Source of the DNA: Nonomuraea candida
GTDB lineage: Bacteria; Actinomycetota; Actinomycetes; Streptosporangiales; Streptosporangiaceae
NCBI RefSeq assembly: GCF_000725485.1
Contig: NZ_JOAG01000027.1
Location: 186,001 to 250,000, forward strand
Direction of reading: 5' to 3'
DNA: 64,000 nucleotides
The notes under the pieces are model-generated. The model made no database searches. It saw nothing but the letters and a program-made list of their open reading frames with translations, and was not told where the DNA came from. The translations under genes and the position numbers were made by a program. Positions 7,549-17,100 of this stretch are shown here, piece after piece (position 1 is the stretch's first letter; every line of letters starts with the position of its first letter).

Positions 7549-8661
7549 GTGACGGATGACGGGCGGCGGCACGGCGAACGGTCGCGCCTGAGCACACCGC
7601 TGTTCCTGGCGGGGCTCGTCCTCATCAGCGCGGCCGTCATCGCGCTGGACGTGACCACGGGCACGGCGGTGCGGCTGTTCCCGCTGCTGATCTTCCTGCC
7701 GGCCATCATCTCCGGCGTCGGCGCGGTGTGGCAGACGGCCGTCGCCTCGGTGTGGGTGGTGCTGGTCGAGGTGAGCACCGGCGTCTACCTCGGCGGGGCG
7801 ACCGACGACGTGCTGCTCGCGACCGGCTTCACGGCGCTGTTCGGCACGGTGAGCGTGTTGTGGTGCCGCTACCGCATCCGGCGCGACCAGGAGGTGCGCC
7901 GGCTGCGCTCGGCGGCGGCCGCCCTGCAGCGGCTCATCGTGCGCCCGCTGCCGCTGCGCACCGCAGACGTGCTCGTGGACGGCCTCTACCAGCCGGTGGA
8001 GGAGGACGCGATGGTCGGCGGCGACATGTACGAGGTGGCCGCCTCCCGGCACGGCACCCGGGTGCTGATCGCCGACGTGCAGGGCAAGGGGCTGCCCGCG
8101 ATCGGCACGGCGCTGGCCGTGCTGGGCTCGTTCAGGGAGGCGGCCTACCGGGAGAGGACGCTCACCGGCGTGGTGGCCGCCCTGGAGAACTCCGTGGTCC
8201 GGCAGAACTTCTTCGCCGCCCAGACCGGCGAGCCCGAGCGGCTGGTCACCGCGCTCGTGCTCGACATCGGCAGCGAGCCGGTGGTCGAGGCGATCAACTG
8301 CGGCCACATCGCCCCGTACGTCATCGACGGCGGCGACGCGCGCCAGGCGGACCTCGGCGAGCCCGCCGTGCCCCTGGGCCTGGCCGAGCTGACGCCGGCG
8401 CCGCGCCGGGGCGCCAGGTTCGTCTTCCCGCCCGGCGCGACGCTGCTGCTGTGCACCGACGGGGTGACCGAGGCCCGCGACCCCCGGGGCGCCTTCTACC
8501 CGCTGGAGAGGCGGCTGCGCGCCTGGGCGCCCGAGCCGCCCGCCGACCTGGCCCGTACGCTCGACGCCGACCTGCGCCGCTTCACCCGCGCCGCCCCGCG
8601 CGACGACGTCGCCATCCTCACCCTCCGCAGGACCGATCCCGCCGGCCGCGCGCCGTCATGA
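7549..8661 (+). CDS. Membrane-anchored SpoIIE/PP2C-type serine phosphatase
   Basis: A 370-residue protein with three or so N-terminal membrane segments (about residues 17-105: LFLAGLVLISAAVIAL, LFPLLIFLPAIISGV, LATGFTALFGTVSVL), a short coiled stretch, then a cytoplasmic PP2C-like SpoIIE phosphatase domain. Metal-binding motifs are seen in EEDAMVGGDMYEVA, LIADVQGKGLPA, INCGHIAPYVI, LLLCTDGVTEARD and PRDDVAILTL. Such actinobacterial proteins usually dephosphorylate anti-sigma antagonists or respond to envelope signals; the target here is unknown. GTG 7549 has GGGGGAG upstream. Its stop overlaps an ATG (8658) in frame with the aminotransferase, so the two genes are probably cotranscribed. Confidence 0.88.
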   Translation: MTDDGRRHGERSRLSTPLFLAGLVLISAAVIALDVTTGTAVRLFPLLIFLPAIISGVGAVWQTAVASVWVVLVEVSTGVYLGGATDDVLLATGFTALFGTVSVLWCRYRIRRDQEVRRLRSAAAALQRLIVRPLPLRTADVLVDGLYQPVEEDAMVGGDMYEVAASRHGTRVLIADVQGKGLPAIGTALAVLGSFREAAYRERTLTGVVAALENSVVRQNFFAAQTGEPERLVTALVLDIGSEPVVEAINCGHIAPYVIDGGDARQADLGEPAVPLGLAELTPAPRRGARFVFPPGATLLLCTDGVTEARDPRGAFYPLERRLRAWAPEPPADLARTLDADLRRFTRAAPRDDVAILTLRRTDPAGRAPS

Positions 8662-8720
8662 ACCACTGCGAACATCCGCGCGTACCTCCACACATCGGAC
8701 ACGTGGTCCATGGAGGTGTC

Positions 8721-9884
8721 GTGGAGCTCAGCCTCTTGCGGGCACAGGCGCACAGCCCGTCGTACTTCTCACTCCTGCGCGGCTCGACGGGAGAGCGCGC
8801 CCCGGTGGACTTCTGCATCCCGTGCAACCCGTATTTCCCCACCCCGGAGGTCTTCGAGCACCTCGGGAGGAACCTGGAGGCGATACTCAAGTTCTATCCC
8901 AGCGACGCGGGCACGATCACCGAGGAGCTCTGCGCCACCTTCGGGCTGCACCCCAAGACGGTCGCGATGGGCAACGGCTCCACCGAGCTGATCACGTGGA
9001 TCGACCACCTGCTGGTGCGCGAGAGCCTGGCCGTGCCGATCCCCACCTTCGGCCGCTGGACCGACCAGCCGCTGGAGACGGGCAAGCGGGTGGACATGTA
9101 CCCGCTGCAGGAGAGCCGCAACTTCGCGCTCGACGTGAACGACTACGTCTCGTTCGTCCGCATGCGTGGCTCGCGGGTGGCGGTGATCTGCAACCCGAAC
9201 AACCCCGACGGCGGCTACCTGCCCAGGCACGAGGTGCTGCGCCTGCTCGACCAGCTCATCGACCTCGACCTGGTGATCGTGGACGAGTCGTTCGGCGACT
9301 TCGTGGACGCCGAGCCGTACCCGGGGGTGGCGGCGGAGGCCGCCGTGCGGCCGAACGTGATCGTGCTGCGCAGCCTGGGCAAGAACTTCGGCCTGCACGG
9401 CATCCGCTTCGGCTACCTGGTGGCCAACCCGGCGCTGGCCGGCCGGGTGCGCGACGCGCTGCCGAAGTGGAACCTCAACTCCTTCGCCGAGGTCGTGGTG
9501 TTCATGATGCGGCAGTTCATGCCCGAGTACCGCGACAGCCTCAAGCGGCTGGCCGGCGACAGGAGGGCGGTGTTCCAGCAGCTCAGCACGATGCCGGGGC
9601 TGTCGGTCTTCGCCTCGCAGGGCAACTTCCTGCTGGTGAAGCTGCCGCCCGGCCACGACGGGGTGCCGCTGCGCGACCACCTGCTCACCGAGCACGGCGT
9701 GTACGTCCGCGAGTGCGGCAACAAGCTCGGCACGACCAGCCGGTTCCTGCGCCTGGTCGTGCGCCCCCAGGAGGACGTGCGCCGCCTGCTCATCGGCATG
9801 ACGCAGTTCCTGTACTCCGGGAGCCTGCACGAGATCCCCGTCATCGGCCTGCACCACCGCCACGCCAACCCGCTGCCGGCCTGA
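8721..9884 (+). CDS. PLP-dependent aminotransferase, class I/II (histidinol-phosphate aminotransferase-like)
   Basis: A fold-type I aminotransferase of 387 residues. Seen are GNGSTELITW (about 84-93, phosphate and PLP contact), NPNNPDGG (158-165), VDESFGDF (187-194), the Schiff-base lysine K221 in LRSLGKNFGLHGIRFGY, and the substrate arginine in FLRLVVRPQED. The overall type resembles HisC and CobC-like aminotransferases, but its substrate cannot be read from the sequence. I favour GTG 8721, preceded by GGAGG, because the conserved part begins there. The ATG at 8658 overlaps the phosphatase stop (ATGA) and would add 21 residues. It follows the phosphatase directly. Confidence 0.85.
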   Translation: MELSLLRAQAHSPSYFSLLRGSTGERAPVDFCIPCNPYFPTPEVFEHLGRNLEAILKFYPSDAGTITEELCATFGLHPKTVAMGNGSTELITWIDHLLVRESLAVPIPTFGRWTDQPLETGKRVDMYPLQESRNFALDVNDYVSFVRMRGSRVAVICNPNNPDGGYLPRHEVLRLLDQLIDLDLVIVDESFGDFVDAEPYPGVAAEAAVRPNVIVLRSLGKNFGLHGIRFGYLVANPALAGRVRDALPKWNLNSFAEVVVFMMRQFMPEYRDSLKRLAGDRRAVFQQLSTMPGLSVFASQGNFLLVKLPPGHDGVPLRDHLLTEHGVYVRECGNKLGTTSRFLRLVVRPQEDVRRLLIGMTQFLYSGSLHEIPVIGLHHRHANPLPA

Positions 9885-9947
9885 GACCGGCGGGCCGGAC
9901 TCAGGCCGTCACGCCGGCGACGACCACGCCGGTCTCGGGCCGGTCTC
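9883..9947. terminator. Possible bidirectional terminator between convergent genes
   Basis: GAGACCGGC at 9883-9891 is matched by its reverse complement GCCGGTCTC at 9928-9936 and again at 9939-9947. The arms are perfect 9-mers, but the loop is long (36-47 bases) and there is no U tract. It lies between the convergent aminotransferase and phosphodiesterase genes. Confidence 0.35.
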
Positions 9948-9960
9948 GGCCGGCCGTACC

Positions 9961-11016
9961 CTACGCGCCGCGCGGGCGGTAGGGCCTGGGCAGCTTGAGC
10001 CCGCGCTCGGCCATGACCTGCCGCAGCCGGTCCGGGTAGTCGGTGATGAGGCCGTCCACGCCGTCGTCCATGAGCTTGCGCATGGTGGGCTCGTCGTCCA
10101 CGGTCCACGGGATCACCTTGAGCCCCAGAGCGTGGGCGCGCGCCACCATGTCCCTGGTGACGTACGGCTGGTAGCCCGGGTCGGTCACCTTGCCGTTCTG
10201 CGGGAAGCCGTGCACCGGGGAGAACGCCCGCGCGCCGAACGACGCGACCGCCGTGAGCGGGTCGCCGCCGAAGTCGTCGATGTCGAGGCCGCCCAGCCAC
10301 GGCGAGGCGCCCGGCTGCCCGGTCTGCAGGAAGTCGCGGTTGGTGAGCGCGACGAGCGGCAGGCGCGGCTCCAGCTCGCGCATCCGCATGAGCGCGCCCC
10401 AGTCGAAGCTCTGGATGCTCACCTGCCGCAGCAGCCCGGCCCGGCGGATCTCGCGCAGCGTCACCCGCACGAACTGCTCCCTGGGCGCGGTCTCGCCGGG
10501 CGCCCCGGCCTCCACCTTGGTCTCCACGTTGAGCATGACCCGGTGCGCCCGGTAGCGGCGCACGAGGTCGAACACCTCCCGCAGCGTGGCCATCGGCGCC
10601 CCCGGCACGGCCCGCTGGCCGGGGAACTCCGGCAGCGTCCGCGACCCGCAGTCCATGGTCCTGACCTGCCGGAGGGTGAGCGTGTTGACGTACTTGCCGA
10701 CGTAGGGGAACTCGGGGTCGCCCGGGACGGCGGGCGCGGTGTCGCGGCACTTCCGGTCGCTGATCCTGCGGTCGTGGGTCACCACCGCCTGCCCGTCCTC
10801 GGTGATCTGCACGTCCAGCTCCAGGGTGGCGACCCCGAGCTCCAGCGCGTTGGCGAAGGCCGGCAGCGAGCTCTCCACCACGAGCCCGAGCCCGCCCCGG
10901 TGCGCCTGGAGGTCGAAGTCGCGGCGGCCCTCGGCGGCGGCGGCGCCCGGCAGGGCCGCGAGCGCCAGAGCCGCCGCTGCCAGGATCGCGGGCCATCTTC
11001 TCATGTCGTCATCCAT
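9961..11016 (-). CDS. Secreted glycerophosphodiester phosphodiesterase
   Basis: A GDPD-family enzyme that hydrolyses glycerophosphodiesters to glycerol 3-phosphate and an alcohol. The 351 residues begin with a Sec signal peptide (MRRWPAILAAAALALAALPGAAAA after four residues). The catalytic barrel follows: AHRGGLGLVVESSLPAF, LELDVQITEDGQAVVTHD, LNVETKVE, VSIQSFDWG and IPWTVDDEPTMRKLMDDGVDGLITDYPD. The histidines of HRGG and THD and the metal-binding Glu/Asp residues are in place. The start may be ATG 11016 or ATG 11004; the latter begins right at the signal peptide. It is divergent from the UvrA-like gene and is probably a single-gene unit for scavenging phosphate or glycerol. Confidence 0.92.
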   Translation of the reverse strand: MDDDMRRWPAILAAAALALAALPGAAAAEGRRDFDLQAHRGGLGLVVESSLPAFANALELGVATLELDVQITEDGQAVVTHDRRISDRKCRDTAPAVPGDPEFPYVGKYVNTLTLRQVRTMDCGSRTLPEFPGQRAVPGAPMATLREVFDLVRRYRAHRVMLNVETKVEAGAPGETAPREQFVRVTLREIRRAGLLRQVSIQSFDWGALMRMRELEPRLPLVALTNRDFLQTGQPGASPWLGGLDIDDFGGDPLTAVASFGARAFSPVHGFPQNGKVTDPGYQPYVTRDMVARAHALGLKVIPWTVDDEPTMRKLMDDGVDGLITDYPDRLRQVMAERGLKLPRPYRPRGA

Positions 11017-11194
11017 CCCCGAGAGGTGCTGGTCTTCCGGGAAAGAAGATCGTGCACCCGGGCCACAGGAGGGAGTCCGTCAGGTGAGCGGCGGGCGAAA
11101 CCTGGCGGGCGGCGCGTGGCCGCCCCAGGGGAGGTATGCTGTCCCGGCCAATCTCCTTACACCATAAACAATCATCCGACGATGGAAGGGTTCC

Positions 11195-13498
<2,304 letters not shown>

Positions 13499-13504
13499 CC
13501 CTCC

Positions 13505-13538
13505 GGGAGGGGCAGGCCGCACGGCGCCCGCCCCTCCC
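13505..13538. terminator. Bidirectional terminator hairpin
   Basis: GGGAGGGGC (13505-13513) pairs perfectly with GCCCCTCCC (13530-13538) across a 16-base loop. Flanking CCGG bases extend the stem with one bulge. It sits between the convergent UvrA-like and YtpQ-like genes and has no U tract, as is common in actinomycetes. Confidence 0.6.
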
Positions 13539-13566
13539 CGGGACCTCCATCAGATGGGCGCCGGAG

Positions 13567-14454
13567 TCAGACGGCCAGGCGGGCCAGGACGCGGGCGAAC
13601 TCGGGCGGCGGCGCCACGACGAGCCTGGTCTGCCCGTGCTGGGTGACGATGTCGGCCCTGATGAGCGTCAGCCGGCCCGCGTGCCACCAGTAGACCTGCG
13701 GGCTGAGCCCGTCGGTGCGCGCCGCGTGCACCCGCAGCCGCTCGATGGCCCGCACCACCCCGATCCCGTCCACCGGATGCACGAGCAGCGTGTACGGGTC
13801 GGGCAGCACCACGAGCACCCCGTCCGCCGGCACCGCGAGGTATTCCCCCAGCCACCGCAGATGCGTGGCGGCCGACGGGCTGCCCGCGGTGAGCCGGATG
13901 ACCGGGGTGCCGGACAGCTCGATGCCCTCCACCCTGAGCCGCTCCTGCCGGCGCACGTTGGCCACGGCCAGGTCGAGGGCCTGCGCGGTGGGCACGGGCC
14001 AGCAGCCGGACTCCTCGGGGCGCACCGGGCGCGTGCCGACGGTGAGCAGCTCGACCAGGTCGGCGTTGAGGTGGCGGCCGACGACGCGGGTCAGGTCGGG
14101 CACCTCGTCCACGGACTCCACGCGGGTGCGCATCAGGGGCCGCGCCTGCTCCAGCTCGCACACGTCGAGCCGGTCGCCGGCGGTGGCCACGGCGTGCGCG
14201 AGGTGCTCGGAGACCAGCATGGGCCAGTCTTCCCTGGCCCGGCGCCCGGCCTCGCGCCGCAGGCCGGTGAGCCGGACGAGCAGCTCGGCGGCCCGCTCCG
14301 GCGCGCCCGCGGCGCGCAGCGTCACGGCGGAGCCGTCAGGGGCGAACTCGAAGGAGTATCCGTGGGACTCCGCGACGAGCGCGAGCAACGAGTCGAGATC
14401 GACGTCCTCGACCGGCCGACGCGTGGGCTCCCGGTCACGCCTGAACAAGTTCAC
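13567..14454 (-). CDS. Uncharacterised protein resembling DUF1444 (YtpQ-type)
   Basis: A soluble 295-residue protein with no signal peptide or membrane segment. The middle and C-terminal parts resemble the DUF1444/YtpQ pattern: a stretch around NADLVELLTVGTRPVRPEE, then LDLAVANVRRQE, a strand-rich part around VIRLTAGSPSAATHLRWL, VLVVLPDPYTLLVHP and a closing VYWWHAGRLTLI. The biochemical role of that family is unknown. GTG 14454 has AAGGGGA at good spacing. The LD-carboxypeptidase stop lies 33 bases upstream on the same strand, so it may be the last gene of a three-gene transcript sirtuin - carboxypeptidase - this protein. I am fairly sure it is a real gene and only moderately sure of the family. 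Confidence 0.7.
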   Translation of the reverse strand: MNLFRRDREPTRRPVEDVDLDSLLALVAESHGYSFEFAPDGSAVTLRAAGAPERAAELLVRLTGLRREAGRRAREDWPMLVSEHLAHAVATAGDRLDVCELEQARPLMRTRVESVDEVPDLTRVVGRHLNADLVELLTVGTRPVRPEESGCWPVPTAQALDLAVANVRRQERLRVEGIELSGTPVIRLTAGSPSAATHLRWLGEYLAVPADGVLVVLPDPYTLLVHPVDGIGVVRAIERLRVHAARTDGLSPQVYWWHAGRLTLIRADIVTQHGQTRLVVAPPPEFARVLARLAV

Positions 14455-14487
14455 GCGCCGTGTCCCCTTCTGTCGGATTCGTCCCTC

Positions 14488-15384
14488 CTACCTTGCCTGC
14501 TCCTCATTCCGGATCGAGCCAGCCAGGGAGCACGATTCGGTATCGATAACACCAAGTGCGCCCAGCCAGATGCTGTGCTGCGGGGAGCCGTGCCCGACCG
14601 GCAGCCCGGCCACGATCGGCACCCCGAGCGGCTTCAGCCGATCCTCCAGGACCGGGTACGGGTCACCGCACCCCACCCACGACCCCAGCGCGATCCCCCG
14701 CACCCCGTCGAAGGCCCCCGCCTGCAGCAACTGGGTGAGCATGCGGTCGATCCGGTACGGCTCCTCGCCCACATCCTCCAGGAACACGATCCCGTCCGCG
14801 AACGACGGCTGCCACCGGGTTCCGCACATCGAGGCGAGCAGCGACAGGTTCCCGCCGCGCACCACCCCCTCGGCCCGGCCGGGAGCCAGCACCCGGTCGC
14901 CCGTGACCGTCTCGGCCGTGCCGAACAGGGCCGCCCGCAGGCTCTCCCACGTGCGCGGCTCGGGCCCCGCCTCGTCGCCGGCGATCACGTCGCAGGCGAT
15001 CATCGGCCCGTGCAGCGTGGGCACGCCCAGCTCGGCGGCGAACGCGTTGTGCAGCGCCGTGATGTCGCTCGACCCGAGCAGCACCTTGGGCCCGGCCTGC
15101 CGCATGGCGTCCCAGTCGAGCAGGTCGAGCAGGCGGGCGGCGCCGTAGCCGCCCCTGCTGCAGAACACCGCGGACACGGCCGGGTCGCACCAGGCAGCCT
15201 GGAGGTCGGCGGCCCTGTCGGCGTCGGAACCGGCCAGGTATTCGAGCCCCTGCCGGTCGAGCGCGTGCGGGCCGGTCACCACCTTCAGCCCCAGCCCCTC
15301 CAGGCGTTCGACGCCCCGCTTGAGCAGGGCGGGCGAGGCCGGCCCCGAGGGGGAGACGACGGCGACGGTGTCATCGTGCTGCAT
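14488..15384 (-). CDS. Muramoyltetrapeptide LD-carboxypeptidase (peptidase S66)
   Basis: An S66-family serine peptidase that trims D-Ala from muropeptide tetrapeptides in cell-wall recycling. The 298 residues show the family order: VAVVSPSGPA at the start, FCSRGGYGAARLLDLLDW, the nucleophile serine in LLGSSDITALHN, LHGPMIACD, GGNLSLLASMCGT, the acidic residue in VFLEDVGEEPYRIDRMLTQL, and the catalytic histidine in LPVGHGSPQHSIWLG. No signal peptide is present, so it acts in the cytoplasm. Its ATG lies 14 bases inside the end of the upstream sirtuin gene, which suggests translational coupling. Pairing with a sirtuin is a genomic observation, not a known pathway. Confidence 0.92.
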   Translation of the reverse strand: MQHDDTVAVVSPSGPASPALLKRGVERLEGLGLKVVTGPHALDRQGLEYLAGSDADRAADLQAAWCDPAVSAVFCSRGGYGAARLLDLLDWDAMRQAGPKVLLGSSDITALHNAFAAELGVPTLHGPMIACDVIAGDEAGPEPRTWESLRAALFGTAETVTGDRVLAPGRAEGVVRGGNLSLLASMCGTRWQPSFADGIVFLEDVGEEPYRIDRMLTQLLQAGAFDGVRGIALGSWVGCGDPYPVLEDRLKPLGVPIVAGLPVGHGSPQHSIWLGALGVIDTESCSLAGSIRNEEQAR

Positions 15385-16108
15385 CGATCAGCTCCTTGAC
15401 GAGCGCGGGCAGTGCCTGGCCGATCGGCTCGTTGATCACCAGGTCGGCGAACGGATCATAGGGGGTGGGCTCGGCGTTCACGATCACCAGCCCCGCCCCG
15501 GCGTCGAGCGCCTCGCCGCACAGCCCGGCCGCCGGGTGCACGGTCAGCGAGGTGCCCACCGCCACGAACAGGTCGCACGAGCGGGCCGCGTCCAGCGCCG
15601 CGCTCAGCACCTCGGGCTTGAGCAGCTGCCCGAACGCGATCGTGTTGGACTTCTGGATGCCGCCGCAGCGCGGGCAGGGCGGGTCCTGCTCGCCCGCCGA
15701 CACGCGGGCGAGCACCTCGCTCATGGGCGTGATCAGGTCGCACGACAGGCACTCGGCGCGGTGCAGGGTGCCGTGCAGCTCGATGACCTTCTCCGGCGCG
15801 GAGCCGGCGCGCTGGTGCAGCTCGTCGATGTTCTGCGTGATCAGCGCGCGCAGCAGCCCGGCGCGCTCCAGGTCGACCAGCGCGCGGTGGGCGGCGTTGG
15901 GGCGGGCGTCCCAGATCGGGTGCACCAGCCTGGCCTGCCACAACGTGCGCCTGACCGCGGGGTCGGCCAGGTAGCGGTCGATCGTGGCGTTCGCCGCCGC
16001 CTCGGGGTCTTTCGTCCAGACGCCCTGCGGGCCCCGGTAGTCGGGGATGCCGGAATCGGTGGAGATGCCCGCTCCGGTCAGCACCGATACCGAGGTTGGC
16101 TCGTTCAC
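15371..16108 (-). CDS. NAD-dependent protein deacylase, sirtuin (second copy)
   Basis: A compact sirtuin of 245 residues with all hallmark motifs: VLTGAGISTDSGIPDYRGPQGVW, TQNIDELHQRAG, the catalytic histidine in IELHGTLHRAECLSC, the second zinc pair CPRC, and VGTSLTVHPAAG. It lacks the long low-complexity tail of the sirtuin at 1818-2837 and belongs to a different subtype. GTG 16108 is the likeliest start, although no clear ribosome site precedes it. Only 30 bases separate it from the divergent sulfotransferase start, so the two promoters must overlap or one gene is leaderless. The stop overlaps the LD-carboxypeptidase start. Confidence 0.92.
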   Translation of the reverse strand: MNEPTSVSVLTGAGISTDSGIPDYRGPQGVWTKDPEAAANATIDRYLADPAVRRTLWQARLVHPIWDARPNAAHRALVDLERAGLLRALITQNIDELHQRAGSAPEKVIELHGTLHRAECLSCDLITPMSEVLARVSAGEQDPPCPRCGGIQKSNTIAFGQLLKPEVLSAALDAARSCDLFVAVGTSLTVHPAAGLCGEALDAGAGLVIVNAEPTPYDPFADLVINEPIGQALPALVKELIDAAR

Positions 16109-16138
16109 GGAAGAAACGGTGTCACACTTACCTGTCGT

Positions 16139-17023
16139 ATGCGACTTCCGCCCCACATCCTCGTGGTCAACGGCATCAAGGTCCGCCGGCCGGTCTTCCT
16201 GCTCGGAGCTCCGCATTCCGGCGTGGACCTGCTCGCCCGCGCCCTGAAACGCGCGCCGGGCTTCCACGTGACGATGGGCCGCGCGAGCGTGGCGCACGTG
16301 GTGTACGCCTTCGCCCGCAAGCCGTCCCTCACCCGCACCTCCGGCGCCGTGCGGGTGATGCGTGACGCGCTGGCGGAGTCGTGGCAGGTCCGCCCCCGCT
16401 CCTGTGCCGAGTGCGCCGAGCCGTGCCGGGCGGCGGGCGGCGTCACCGGGGCGGGCCCCTGCGTGGCGGCGGACGACGTCACCCGCTTCGGCGACGGCAG
16501 CCCCGACCTGATCTACAGCGCGCCCGTGCTGCTGCGCGCCTTCCCCGACGCGCGTTTCGTCCAGCTCATCCGCGACGGCAGGGACGCGGTGGCCGGCATG
16601 CTGGGCGATCCGGACTGCCTGGCCTGGTTCAAGCCGTCGATGTTGTCGGAGCGAACCGAGTTTCCCAACCCGTTCCTCGGCGTCAACAAGGACGAGCACC
16701 TGGAGCGCTGGAAGAGCATGCCGGCGGCGGGCAAGAGCGCGCTGCGCTGGCGCAGCGCCGTGCGGCTGAGCGCCGAGCTGCGCCGCACGCTGCCCGAGGG
16801 CCGGCTGCTGACGCTGCGCTACGAGGACCTGGTGAACCGGCCGCCGCAGTCGGTGGCCACGCTCTCGGAGTTCCTGCAGACGCGGGTGCCGAAGGTCGTC
16901 CTGTACGACACCGCGGTGCCCAAGGTGGGCGCCTGGCGCACCCGGCTGCGCCGCGACGACCTGGAGCTGGTGCGGAAGGTCGCCAGGGAGGAGCTCAGGC
17001 GGCTGGGCTACGAGCCCGCCTGA
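16139..17023 (+). CDS. Sulfotransferase-family protein
   Basis: A 294-residue PAPS-dependent sulfotransferase-fold protein. The 5'-phosphosulfate loop is seen at FLLGAPHSGVDLLARAL (about 22-38). The 3'-phosphate motif is FVQLIRDGRDAVAGML, and RLLTLRYEDLVNRP is the typical closing motif. The acceptor is unknown. An unusual cysteine cluster (RSCAECAEPCRAAGG, about residues 87-101) lies between the two motifs and is not a general feature of the family as I know it. The ATG at 16139 is used; no good ribosome site is visible, and the divergent sirtuin start is only 30 bases away. Confidence 0.8.
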   Translation: MRLPPHILVVNGIKVRRPVFLLGAPHSGVDLLARALKRAPGFHVTMGRASVAHVVYAFARKPSLTRTSGAVRVMRDALAESWQVRPRSCAECAEPCRAAGGVTGAGPCVAADDVTRFGDGSPDLIYSAPVLLRAFPDARFVQLIRDGRDAVAGMLGDPDCLAWFKPSMLSERTEFPNPFLGVNKDEHLERWKSMPAAGKSALRWRSAVRLSAELRRTLPEGRLLTLRYEDLVNRPPQSVATLSEFLQTRVPKVVLYDTAVPKVGAWRTRLRRDDLELVRKVAREELRRLGYEPA

Positions 17024-17033
17024 ACAGCGGCCC

Positions 17034-17100
17034 TCACGGGGGCGGGCTGCCGGTCGAGCCGAACCGGGGGCGGGTCACGGGGGCGGGCTGCCGGTCGAGC
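17034..17100. repeat. Direct repeat duplicating the ABC exporter 3' end
   Basis: A 26-base sequence at 17034-17059 recurs exactly at 17075-17100, a period of 41. The second copy carries the stop codon and last codons of the ABC exporter gene (ending S-S-T-G-S-P-P-P). The first copy lies outside the gene. This is the same arrangement as at the 3' end of the ychJ-like gene. Confidence 0.8.
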
